Origin: Marinifaba aquimaris | Lineage (GTDB): Bacteria > Pseudomonadota > Gammaproteobacteria > Enterobacterales > Alteromonadaceae | DNA length: 64,000 bases | Assembly: GCF_013328345.1 (NCBI RefSeq) | Contig: NZ_JABULX010000003.1 | Coordinates: 1 to 64,000, forward strand | Reading direction: 5' to 3' | Shown: positions 56,297-64,000 of the stretch, piece after piece | Layout of the letters: each line of letters begins with the position of its first letter | Numbering within the stretch: the first letter of the stretch is position 1 | The notes under the pieces: generated by a model | Database searches by the model: none | The model's input: only the letters and a program-made list of their open reading frames with translations | What the model was told of the DNA's origin: nothing | Translations under genes and position numbers: made by a program

Positions 56297-59200
56297 TTAT
56301 TTAATCCAATACATCATGTCTGTTGTAGCTATCTGAATTTCTATTTTATTTTCATGATACCTAGTTTTTAAATTATGCGGGTATATCTGACCTACCAAAT
56401 CAGGACTATCCCAAATCGGAGAGCCATCAGAGGCTCGTTTTTGAAGTTTGAATCGGTTAAATACGTCTCTGTCATTGTAATTTGTGTGGTCACTTAAAAT
56501 CAAAAATAACGATTGATTTTTGTTACTACTAGGGTCTGGTTCAATATCTACAATTGTTTTTTCAGTATTAACCGTCTTTATTTCATTTAAGGCTCCCTGA
56601 ACAACATCATAGATAGTGTAAGTCGTTACTGCTCCAATACCAGGTTCCCACTTCTCAACACATACAAGTTCTGAAGTATCATCTTCGTCATAGTTAAATA
56701 CCTCAAGAAGCGAACATTTTTTGTTGAAAAAAGTTTCGTCACTAATAGATGTTCCATTTAGCGAAATCGTATGTATTTTATCTTCTGTCGCAACAAAAAT
56801 TGTATTTTTACCATTTACTTCCATGATGACAAAGTCATGAATACCATTATTATAATCCCTCTCAATTAAAATGGTTTGTGACATGACATCGACTACTTTA
56901 AGCTTATTATTCTTTGAATAGCTATTTGTTTTTTCTGTTACTGAATATATGGCATCCATATACTCATCGTTATTGATAAAAGCTGATTTAATCACTCCAA
57001 CCTTTACCTCTGAATTGTAACTCTCAGGAATTTCCCAGTGAGTACTACTGTTGTTTAATTGCACTGCAGAAAAAGACTCAGCTTTACTCGGTACAAAAAG
57101 GTCGCCAAAACCGTCATTGTTAAAATCATTCGCTACAGCTATTTTACTGTCTCTAGAAATATCAGTAAAAGAAGGAGAGATGTTTATCTCTCTTGTGTCA
57201 GTTAAACCCACCACACGACTGGCTATTACATTAGATTCATAGCTATAGGTTTCAGGTACAAGAAAAATGGCCTGTTCTTCATTACCATCCATGCTTGCCC
57301 AACCTGAAGCAATGAAATTGTCTAAACCTAATTGTGAGCTATATTTCATATTTGCACCATCTATAGCTAAATCGACAACATAAATCCTATTATCATGATT
57401 TGTTACATTTGTTACCCAATGAAGTTCATCTATACCGTCATTATCGGAATCGCCTGTAGTTAAGAAATGTGGTCTAGGACCCACACCTTGAAGCTCCCAA
57501 TTTTCTGTAATCGTGTTATCCATGAGTTCGTAAGCTTTTAATGAATAACCCTCATGAATGATCAGTTCAACAGCAGCATCACTATCAAGGTTTAATGCGC
57601 AGTAACTATTTGGGTTACTGTCTATTGAAGCAATGGCTTCCTTATTGGCTATTGAATAAATGGTAAACCCACTTTGCCAGTTAGCACCTGCGACTTCATC
57701 TATACCATCACCATTAAAATCTCCAGTAATGATAAAAGATTCACCGAAACCTTCCTCTCTAAGCCATTGATTCTCAGCAGTGCTAGTATCGTAAATATAA
57801 CCATTGTTGGTTATTAATTCGATGTTGGCGTCATCATCAACATTTCCAAAAGCAATGCTATTGGTATCACCAACATATGCACTAAATAAAACGTCAAAGT
57901 TGTTATTCAGGTCAATTATGAATACTGACTGGTCATTAAGTGTATTACCTTTGAGATAAGCAATTTCTTCTACACCATCGTGATTGATATCAACCATAGT
58001 TGCAGCATGTGTAATTACTTCTTCCTCGTTTACTATTACAGATGCCAGATTGGTTAAACCATCAATTAAGGTAATACCATTACTTGTTACTACAATAATC
58101 TCACTTGCATCATCGTTATCAATATTTGAAGAAAGGACTTGGTTTATTTGTCCTGTTTCTGTCAGCTTAAATGGGTAAGACCATGTTTGTTGATAAGTAT
58201 CCCCGTTGTTTTCCAGAATAAAAACAGTACGTAGGCCGTCAGTTAAGAGCAACTCTTGCTGACCATCACCATTAAAATCGGCAGTAGCTATTGAGTTATT
58301 GGCTTTAAGTGTTTTTATTCCGGTTTTTGTGAGTGGAAAGTGAGTATTGGTAGTAACTTTTATCTCTAAAACCAGAGTTTCACTTTGTACTTCGTCTTGC
58401 TCATTATTTGAAATTTCATTAGAAGCATTAAATGTAAAGTAATAAGTTTGCTCTGGTAACAGTTGTGATTCAGGGGTTAACCATGTAACTAAACCCTGCT
58501 CATCAATTGTGGCCCCTTCGGGGGCTGAAACTAATGTAGCTGCAACACCTATGTCATTGATATTATCCGGATCAATAGTAGCAACAGTAAACTGAACTAA
58601 CTGATTTGTACTAACTTCATTAGGCCTATTTTGGTCGCTTAATGTTGGAGGTGAATCCAATATATCAATAGTTAGCTTAGGGCTTTCTACTGTATTGATA
58701 CCGTCTGATATCAGAACACTAACGGAGAGTTTGTCGCCAAATTTAGCGATAAAAGCAGGTAGAGTATCTTCATTTTGATGAGGAATGACTTGATCATTTA
58801 AATACCATTGATAACTCACAACCAACTCGTTTTTACGATTGTCCGGATCACTATATTGGCCAGGGAATACAGTAATGGGGTTTGTTGTATAGTTATTTGT
58901 ATATTGCAAAAAGGGCCTTGCGGCAGATGGTGGTCTGGACATTTCGTCGATTGAGACTAGATTTTTATTAGCGATCGAGCCATGCATCAACTCATATTCA
59001 TCGGTAATAAATGTACCTCTGTCATATTGGCCATCTCCATTGTTATCTTCATAGTAACGAGGTTGTGTATCATTAAAGTCCACAAATACTGAATTTTCAC
59101 CATTAAAATTAACAGTGCCATTTTCAAATACTGTAACATCACTTAAGTAAGATCGGGCACTTCCCTCTGCTTTTAAAGAGAATGTACCTAAACCACTCAC

Positions 59201-59980
59201 AAATATATCACCAGTAGAAGTTAACGTTGATAAGTCTGTATTAGGCTGGTTTAGTACTTCGATGGCGGTATTTAAAAATAACTCTCCATCGTTAATTGTT
59301 AAGAGGGAATAGTTATGTTTTTTGGTGAAGAAATGCCCTTCATCGAAGCCGTTTTGCAATTCATAATAGCCTGAAAGTTCAATGGTTTTCCCTTTCTCAT
59401 CTTGCCAGCTGAGGTTGTTTGAGAAATATTTAGTATGGTGATTATCTATATCATAAGGGTAGATGCTGATCGCTAACTCACCATCTAAATCCTGAAAATT
59501 ATATTCAGAGCATTTGTTAAAATTAACATAAATACTTCCTGAACCATCTTCGTTTAATTGACCAGTATAAGAACGCGTTCCTGATGAGGTACATTCAGAT
59601 AATAAATTCACATTACCTTTTAGATCTTTTAGATCTCGGAGCGGCTCCTCCAAGTAATTAGGCAATATAGTAGAAAAGATAGCATTATAAGCCTCTTGAG
59701 CGGATGTTAAGCCCAATTTAGCTTCACCTACTGCTTCGAATTTCGAGTAAAGATCATCAACTAATGCTATTGAAGCCTGCTTTAGTTCATCTTCACTATA
59801 ATCTTGTGGGTTTTTTATCATTTCTGCGAGCAATTCGCGGGTTGAGGGGGAAGTATTTTGTTGCGGAGTGCTGTTATTTGATGAGTTTCCTCCTCCGCCT
59901 CCACAAGCAGTTAAACCTAATAAAAAAATATAAATTAAAATACCTTTTAGATGAGCTTGCATAGCCATTCCATTCTTCAT
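56297..59980 (-). CDS. large FG-GAP/VCBS-repeat surface lipoprotein
   Basis: 1227 residues. The signal peptide ends in a lipobox (LGLTAC) followed by a glycine run, so the protein is lipid-anchored. The N-terminal third has no clear domain; an Ig/cadherin-like region (about 440-560; TVATIDPDN, EGATIDEQGLVTWLTPESQ) follows. The C-terminal half contains repeated calcium-type FG-GAP motifs: DFNGDGQQELLL, DINHDGVEEIAY, DFNGDGIDEVAG, DSDNDGIDELHW and DFNNDGFGDLFV. It forms a propeller-like fold, probably on the cell surface. No enzyme motif. Three in-frame ATGs (59980, 59968, 59962) are possible starts. Monocistronic. Confidence 0.8.
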   Translation of the reverse strand: MKNGMAMQAHLKGILIYIFLLGLTACGGGGGNSSNNSTPQQNTSPSTRELLAEMIKNPQDYSEDELKQASIALVDDLYSKFEAVGEAKLGLTSAQEAYNAIFSTILPNYLEEPLRDLKDLKGNVNLLSECTSSGTRSYTGQLNEDGSGSIYVNFNKCSEYNFQDLDGELAISIYPYDIDNHHTKYFSNNLSWQDEKGKTIELSGYYELQNGFDEGHFFTKKHNYSLLTINDGELFLNTAIEVLNQPNTDLSTLTSTGDIFVSGLGTFSLKAEGSARSYLSDVTVFENGTVNFNGENSVFVDFNDTQPRYYEDNNGDGQYDRGTFITDEYELMHGSIANKNLVSIDEMSRPPSAARPFLQYTNNYTTNPITVFPGQYSDPDNRKNELVVSYQWYLNDQVIPHQNEDTLPAFIAKFGDKLSVSVLISDGINTVESPKLTIDILDSPPTLSDQNRPNEVSTNQLVQFTVATIDPDNINDIGVAATLVSAPEGATIDEQGLVTWLTPESQLLPEQTYYFTFNASNEISNNEQDEVQSETLVLEIKVTTNTHFPLTKTGIKTLKANNSIATADFNGDGQQELLLTDGLRTVFILENNGDTYQQTWSYPFKLTETGQINQVLSSNIDNDDASEIIVVTSNGITLIDGLTNLASVIVNEEEVITHAATMVDINHDGVEEIAYLKGNTLNDQSVFIIDLNNNFDVLFSAYVGDTNSIAFGNVDDDANIELITNNGYIYDTSTAENQWLREEGFGESFIITGDFNGDGIDEVAGANWQSGFTIYSIANKEAIASIDSNPNSYCALNLDSDAAVELIIHEGYSLKAYELMDNTITENWELQGVGPRPHFLTTGDSDNDGIDELHWVTNVTNHDNRIYVVDLAIDGANMKYSSQLGLDNFIASGWASMDGNEEQAIFLVPETYSYESNVIASRVVGLTDTREINISPSFTDISRDSKIAVANDFNNDGFGDLFVPSKAESFSAVQLNNSSTHWEIPESYNSEVKVGVIKSAFINNDEYMDAIYSVTEKTNSYSKNNKLKVVDVMSQTILIERDYNNGIHDFVIMEVNGKNTIFVATEDKIHTISLNGTSISDETFFNKKCSLLEVFNYDEDDTSELVCVEKWEPGIGAVTTYTIYDVVQGALNEIKTVNTEKTIVDIEPDPSSNKNQSLFLILSDHTNYNDRDVFNRFKLQKRASDGSPIWDSPDLVGQIYPHNLKTRYHENKIEIQIATTDMMYWIK

Positions 59981-60371
59981 TTCAAACTAATAGTTTGGTG
60001 ATTGTAACTATTTGTTTCTATATGTACTAGCCAATTAACTAAGTAAAGCTTTCGATTAAAACCAAGAAATTTAGCTTAATAATATATTGGTGATTAGTTT
60101 TTGGCGCATTACCAGTATTAGTAATTAGAAAAGATATATGTGATGAAAGCCATCTGTTTAGTTCAGGAAAAAGTTAAAAAACGACGATAGGCGAAGTATT
60201 GATTCCTGAAAATTTTTGTTTATCTCATTGAGACTTATTGGGTAATTCGGCTAATACTCGTTTTTCTAAGTTAGATGCCATTTTGTGCCATGACGCCTTA
60301 AGTTAAGCTAATTCTTAACCAGAACACGGGTTCTACCCCGTGTTTTTTCTCATTGATTAAAGGAATAGCTA
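59981..60371. other. 391-bp intergenic region ahead of the MOSC gene
   Basis: AT-rich with no ORF of note. Near its right end are two hairpins: GTTAAG/CTTAAC (about 60303-60319) and a full terminator at 60323-60348. No gene on the plus strand lies before that terminator within the region. Confidence 0.5.
60323..60348 (+). terminator. terminator with no gene before it
   Basis: AACACGGG (60323-60330) pairs with CCCGTGTT (60337-60344) and a T tract runs to 60348. It is 23 bp before the MOSC-gene start. It may end an unseen transcript, or be an attenuator in the MOSC leader. Confidence 0.75.
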
Positions 60372-61049
60372 ATGGCAGTTCTTGGCCTCTATCAAGGCAA
60401 GAAAGCTCAAAAGTATGGTCTGACAACCGCGATAGATAAATCACTGATTGAACAGCCTATTTACCTCTCTTATTCGGGCTTTGCTGATGATGAGTGTGCT
60501 GACACTCGACATCACGGTGGCGCTGAGCGCGCACTTCATCAATATCCCTCTGAACACTACACCTATTGGCAGCAAACCTATGGTGGTAATTTATGGCAAG
60601 TGTCGGGCATGGGCGAAAACATCTCAAGCCAAGGTATGTTAGAAAGTGATGTTTTTATTGGTGATAGGTATCAATTTGGCCAAGCCGTTATTGAAGTTAG
60701 CCAACCGAGATCGCCTTGTTTTAAGTTGAATAAACGCTGGCAAGTAGATGGTTTAGCCTTAGCGATGCAACAAAATCACAAAACGGGCTGGCTTTACCGG
60801 GTTATCGAACCGGGATTGGTTGAACCAGATCAGCAGCTTGAATTAATAGAGCGTCCCAAGCAGGCCATGTCTGTGCAACAAACCAGCCACGCTTTTTTTT
60901 CAACACCTTTAGAACAGGCTGCATTAGAAGCCTTGCTTGCTCAAAGTCGGCTGTCGGTAAGTTGGCGTGAAAAAGTCGATAAGCGATTAAGTGCAGGCAT
61001 CGTCGAGAATTGGCAAATCAGATTATTTGGATTTCACAACAAAGGTTAA
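60372..61049 (+). CDS. MOSC-domain protein (YiiM-like)
   Basis: 225 residues: a beta-barrel MOSC domain with GGAERALHQYP, and the molybdenum-cofactor-binding cysteine in SQPRSPCFKLNKRW, followed by a YiiM-type C-terminal helical part. YiiM proteins reduce N-hydroxylated bases such as 6-hydroxylaminopurine using molybdenum cofactor. It is 3 bp upstream of the next gene, so they form an operon. Substrate here is inferred. Confidence 0.82.
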   Translation: MAVLGLYQGKKAQKYGLTTAIDKSLIEQPIYLSYSGFADDECADTRHHGGAERALHQYPSEHYTYWQQTYGGNLWQVSGMGENISSQGMLESDVFIGDRYQFGQAVIEVSQPRSPCFKLNKRWQVDGLALAMQQNHKTGWLYRVIEPGLVEPDQQLELIERPKQAMSVQQTSHAFFSTPLEQAALEALLAQSRLSVSWREKVDKRLSAGIVENWQIRLFGFHNKG

Positions 61050-61052
61050 ATA

Positions 61053-61601
61053 ATGACTGCAACCTCATTAATACAAGAAATTGATACTCCAACACAGGCT
61101 AGAGTGTTTGAATTGACGGATGATGCTTACTTTAAAGATAGCTTTCAGTGCCAGATTGATTATCAGGGAGAATCGGCATTTGATTTATACAAGGTAATGG
61201 TCGAAACCATGCCTAGTTGGGTCAATAAATTGATGGCGTTGAGAAATAAAATCGTCAAACAACTCGGGCTTAAAAACTTAGGTCAAATGGCAGATTTTGA
61301 TGTCAGCAAACCCGAATCTGAATATCAAGTTGGCGATGCACTGGGAATATTTAGAATTTATAGCATTAGCCGAGACGAATTAATTGTCGAAGATAAAGAT
61401 AAGCACCTTAATGTTCGATTGTCTTTTTATGTTGAACCAGAACGCGAAGCTAACAAGGCTAAGTTAATTGCAACGTCTGTGGTCCATATTCACAATAATT
61501 TAGGCCGGGTCTACATGACCTTTGTCGGCCCAGTTCACAAAAGAATTGTTCCGACGTCGATGAAAAAAATAGTGAAATATCAACAGCAAAAATACAGCTA
61601 A
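61053..61601 (+). CDS. DUF2867 protein
   Basis: 182 residues of the DUF2867 family, with FELTDDAYFKDSFQCQ, YQVGDALGIFRIYSIS and the C-terminal GRVYMTFVGPVHKRIVP. No enzyme motif is known for the family. It sits 3 bp after the MOSC gene and a few bases ahead of the AraC regulator; the three are likely co-transcribed. Confidence 0.78.
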   Translation: MTATSLIQEIDTPTQARVFELTDDAYFKDSFQCQIDYQGESAFDLYKVMVETMPSWVNKLMALRNKIVKQLGLKNLGQMADFDVSKPESEYQVGDALGIFRIYSISRDELIVEDKDKHLNVRLSFYVEPEREANKAKLIATSVVHIHNNLGRVYMTFVGPVHKRIVPTSMKKIVKYQQQKYS

Positions 61602-61606
61602 CAGTG

Positions 61607-62539
61607 ATGGCAGATGGCACAGCTCTAAAAAGTACGGAGGTTTTAGCGGATTATTTCCAGCAAAACCTACTGGTGATCCCACAAGCGTTAAACGCCTTAT
61701 CCGATATCAAGCTGGTAGCGAAAAATGAAGGCTGCGCCATCTATTACAAAGATTTAGCTCGGGATTTAACCAATGTAGAGTTTTCCACTAATCAGTTGTG
61801 TTTGGTGTTTATTGAACAAGGGCAGGAGTCTTTAACAACGGCTGATAATCAAACCTTGTCCCTCAATTGTGGTGATGCCATTTTATTGGCTCGGGGCCAG
61901 CATTTACACTCTGATTTTGTCCGTTATAGCAAAGACCTAAAAGCTTGGTTGGTCTTCTTCGGTGCTGATTTGATTGAACAGCATTTAGCCTCTATCGAAG
62001 ATACAAAGCTAAATGCTCAGCAAGCATCCACTCATCATTCATATTTATCATTGCGCAACAGCGCCTTAATCAACACTTTTTTTACCCAAGTTAAGCAATA
62101 TCAAATGCAGGATGTTGAACTGAGTAGCCTACTTAAACATAAATTATTCGAGTTACTGCATTTAATTGAGCATGTTGGTTGTGACTCTGCTTTGCACAAT
62201 TTACTCAATAGCCATGCATATTCAGCATCGGGTAAACGCAACTTAAAACGTTTATTACAGCAAGATACCTTAGTGCAATTATCGGTCGCTGATTTGGCGA
62301 AACTATCAGGGCGAAGCTTATCGGGTTTTAATCGCGACTTTAAAGCTATTTATCAGCAAACACCTAAGCGTTGGTTATTAACTCGAAGATTGTGTTATGC
62401 CAAAAAACAGTTACTGCGCGGCGAAGCGTCAGTGACGGATATTGCAATAGACGTTGGCTATGGCAATGTCTCTCACTTTATCAAAGCCTATAAAGCGCAT
62501 TTTGGTGTGACACCAAAACAACAAATGTTAAATGAGTGA
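61607..62539 (+). CDS. AraC-family transcriptional regulator
   Basis: 310 residues from the ATG at 61607 (GTG at 61604 is the alternative). An N-terminal cupin-like effector domain (about 30-160) precedes two C-terminal HTH motifs (about 215-305; LSVADLAKLSGRSLSGFNRDF and VTDIAIDVGYGNVSHFIKAY), as in AraC proteins. It follows DUF2867 in the same operon and may control it or the downstream ABM gene. The effector is unknown. Confidence 0.88.
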   Translation: MADGTALKSTEVLADYFQQNLLVIPQALNALSDIKLVAKNEGCAIYYKDLARDLTNVEFSTNQLCLVFIEQGQESLTTADNQTLSLNCGDAILLARGQHLHSDFVRYSKDLKAWLVFFGADLIEQHLASIEDTKLNAQQASTHHSYLSLRNSALINTFFTQVKQYQMQDVELSSLLKHKLFELLHLIEHVGCDSALHNLLNSHAYSASGKRNLKRLLQQDTLVQLSVADLAKLSGRSLSGFNRDFKAIYQQTPKRWLLTRRLCYAKKQLLRGEASVTDIAIDVGYGNVSHFIKAYKAHFGVTPKQQMLNE

Positions 62540-62627
62540 ACGAAAAACGGTATTTTTGTTGGTATTGAGCAGTTGTCAGTTTTTTCTCTCCCTATGCTAG
62601 AGCTAGACATTCAATAAGGAAAGAAAA

Positions 62628-62918
62628 ATGACTGTCAGTGTAACGTTAACTTGTGAATTAGCCACAGAATCTTTAGATGCCTTGCAACACTTTTTAGCTG
62701 CTAACCTTTCAAATGTTCGTGGGTTTGAAGGGGGCCAGCGAGTCAGTATTTTATTTGATCAGAACAATCAAAATATGTTGATTGATGAAGACTGGCAAAG
62801 TGTCAGTGCCCACAAAAGCTACATGCAGTTTATTGAGCAAAACGGAGTGTTAGCTGAACTAGCCAGTTTCTTTAAACGTCCGCCAACAATTAACTATTAT
62901 TTTCCAACCAATTTATAG
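62628..62918 (+). CDS. ABM-domain (antibiotic biosynthesis monooxygenase-like) protein
   Basis: 96 residues of the ferredoxin-like ABM family: the N-terminal VTLTCELATESLDALQHF strand-helix pattern and INYYFPTNL at the end. Small ABM proteins dimerise and act on quinols or oxidise small aromatics, but the activity is not shown here. AAGGAAAG lies ahead of the ATG. It lies between two AraC-type genes. Confidence 0.75.
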   Translation: MTVSVTLTCELATESLDALQHFLAANLSNVRGFEGGQRVSILFDQNNQNMLIDEDWQSVSAHKSYMQFIEQNGVLAELASFFKRPPTINYYFPTNL

Positions 62919-62926
62919 CTGGCAAG

Positions 62927-62952
62927 AATAAGTGAGCATTTGCTCACTTATT
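62927..62952. terminator. bidirectional hairpin
   Basis: AATAAGTGAGCA (62927-62938) pairs perfectly with TGCTCACTTATT (62941-62952), between two convergent genes. The T tract is weak. Confidence 0.65.
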
Positions 62953-62954
62953 AA

Positions 62955-63800
62955 TTAATGGTTTTCATTTTTGCGCAGCTCAGATGGCGTGCACAGGTAG
63001 TGCTTTTTAAAGGTTCGAGAAAAGTAACTTAAATCATCAAAACCACAATCGAATGCAATCGTGGTTAAATGTTTGTCGGTGTGAGTAATAAGTTGTTCGG
63101 CTTTTTCTAATCGCTTAGCGGTAATGTACTTATTGGGGCTCGTACCATAGGTTTGTTTGAATTTACGGGTAAAAGTTGAAACACTGGCGCCACACAAAAA
63201 AGCTAACTCTTCTAGATTAATATTGGTATACAGGTGCGTTTGTACCACTTCTTGTAGTTTGTGTTCACGACTTGTAAATAGCTGACCGAGTAACTGTGTG
63301 ATGACTCCTTGTCGATCGGTCAATAAGATGAGCTCGATTAATTCTTTGATTTTAAGACGCGCCAGTTGCTCGTTGATGGTGTCTGGTGTTTTTAAATAGA
63401 GATTCAAACTTTGCGCAAAACTGGGCATCAGGTCATTTGCCGCTAGTTTTTCTGCCGATTGGGTTTGTATTGGTGTTGTAGTGGTAAATGCATTGGGAAT
63501 ATCGTGTGAGTACAAGCATTGCAAAAGATCACGGGTTAATAAAAAACCGACAAACTCGACAGGTGTTTGCTCATCATGCCATTGATTAACAAAATTATCT
63601 GCCTTCATGACGACGGTATCACCGGCCGATAAATGCAGAACTTTGTTAGCACAAATTAGGGTTGAACGGCCACTTAGCACATGGACAACACGAGCTTAAT
63701 TAACTAGGGTATCTTGGTAGCGCAATGGCGGATAAAACAGGCGACGTCCCATAGCAGGCTGGCCGTTGATTTTGATGATGTTGGATTGTGTGTTTTGCAT
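62955..63800 (-). pseudogene. AraC-family regulator interrupted by a stop codon
   Basis: From the ATG at 63800 (MQNTQSNIIKINGQPAMGRR) the frame runs to TAA at 63696-63698 (codon 35), then continues in the same frame as ARVVHVLSGRSTLICANK through a complete AraC protein. The C-terminal HTH pair is intact (LEELAFLCGASVSTFTRKF; LTTIAFDCGFDDLSYFSRTF). One nonsense codon separates the two parts. A GTG start at 63680 could yield a 241-residue protein lacking part of the N-terminal sensor. The paralogue at 61607 is intact. Confidence 0.75.
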
Positions 63801-63865
63801 GGGGCTTGTATGACTGCAAGCTAAATGAGAATAATAAGATTACTCTATCGTTAATTGGACAAATA

Positions 63866-63895
63866 AAAAAGCGAGCTTGGTGTGGCTCGCTTTTT
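63866..63895. terminator. bidirectional terminator
   Basis: AAAAAGCGAGC (63866-63876) pairs with GCTCGCTTTTT (63885-63895) around an 8-base loop. It serves the minus-strand gene that ends at 63938. Confidence 0.85.
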
Positions 63896-63937
63896 ACTTC
63901 ATAAGGAAAGTGCAATGAACTATTGTGTGTTCGTTAT

Positions 63938-64000
63938 TTAAACCGGTTCAGAATCATCTACTAAGCTGTCGATGCACGCTTTGATAACAGGTTTTGTTGC
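63938..64000 (-). CDS. 3' end of an unidentified gene
   Basis: The last 20 codons read ATKPVIKACIDSLVDDSEPV and end with TAA at 63938-63940; the gene continues beyond the window. A terminator follows 43 bp later on the same strand, which supports this as a real gene end. The family cannot be told from this piece. Confidence 0.45.
   Translation of the reverse strand, partial: ATKPVIKACIDSLVDDSEPV

Noticed and set aside
63700-63915. 71-residue minus-strand frame upstream of the AraC gene
   Set aside because: It reads through a terminator and overlaps the true N-terminal part of the AraC gene in another frame.
1-64000. CRISPR arrays, tRNA or rRNA genes, prophage modules
   Set aside because: No regularly spaced direct repeats, cloverleaf-like CCA ends, ribosomal RNA blocks or phage structural genes were seen on reading through the window.

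Overview
The window looks like chromosomal DNA of a marine gammaproteobacterium of the Alteromonadales type (Colwelliaceae or Pseudoalteromonadaceae-like). The evidence is the AT-rich, densely packed sequence and the gene mix: many chemoreceptors, diguanylate cyclases and TonB/lipoprotein genes, an MSHA-like pilin, a PEP-CTERM protein, and lipoprotein M3 and S9 peptidases. The taxon is inferred from gene content, not computed. No rRNA, tRNA, CRISPR array or prophage was seen. The only mobile DNA is the right end of an IS3-family element at the extreme left.

Layout. 1-241: broken IS3 transposase and IS end. 267-3076: manC-manB (GDP-mannose precursors). 3261-6906: SYLF lipid-binding protein, proB-proA (proline synthesis), small HTH protein. 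6982-10520: chemoreceptor, HPt remnant, YjbR protein, decayed PEP-CTERM gene, small hypothetical gene. 10831-15068: LysR regulator, beta-propeller-like protein, diguanylate cyclase, TorD-like chaperone. 15347-25692: a divergent glutamate synthase large subunit followed by a CysJ-like diflavin reductase, divergently arranged from an unknown gene and a TonB-dependent receptor, with two Fur-box-like sites between the two directions. 25844-32266: PAS/GGDEF protein, DUF748/AsmA-like protein, pilin, NIT-domain chemoreceptor. 32435-35373: decayed LysR gene, quinone-reductase-like dehydrogenase, AhpD-like protein and the last 53 codons of an Old Yellow Enzyme. 35494-43216: membrane protein, M3 peptidase, cytochrome b561, ChaN-like lipoprotein, hybrid histidine kinase. 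43250-49617: NhaC-type antiporter, fumC with an upstream partner under a near-perfect Fur box, a PepSY/ferric-reductase-like cluster, and a periplasmic protein. 49653-53881: receptor Ser/Thr kinase with a periplasmic amino-acid-binding-like sensor, next to a YegD-type Hsp70. 54080-64000: prolyl oligopeptidase, giant FG-GAP lipoprotein, MOSC, DUF2867, AraC, ABM genes, an AraC gene with an in-frame stop, and the tail of one more gene.

The most interesting reading is an iron-limitation theme. The putative glutamate synthase has no GltD (an Fe-S flavoprotein) beside it. Instead it is followed 23 bp later by an NADPH diflavin reductase that carries no Fe-S cluster, and the intergenic region carries a perfect 7-1-7 Fur box. 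fumC (the iron-free fumarase) also sits behind a 13/14 Fur box, and a PepSY ferric-reductase-like operon behind a weaker one. I infer an iron-sparing glutamate synthase in which a CysJ-like protein replaces GltD. This is a hypothesis.

A second theme is gene decay. Six loci are broken or are remnants: the IS3 transposase, HPt fragment, PEP-CTERM gene, LysR at 32435, Old Yellow Enzyme tail and AraC at 62955. Each lesion can be read directly in the sequence.
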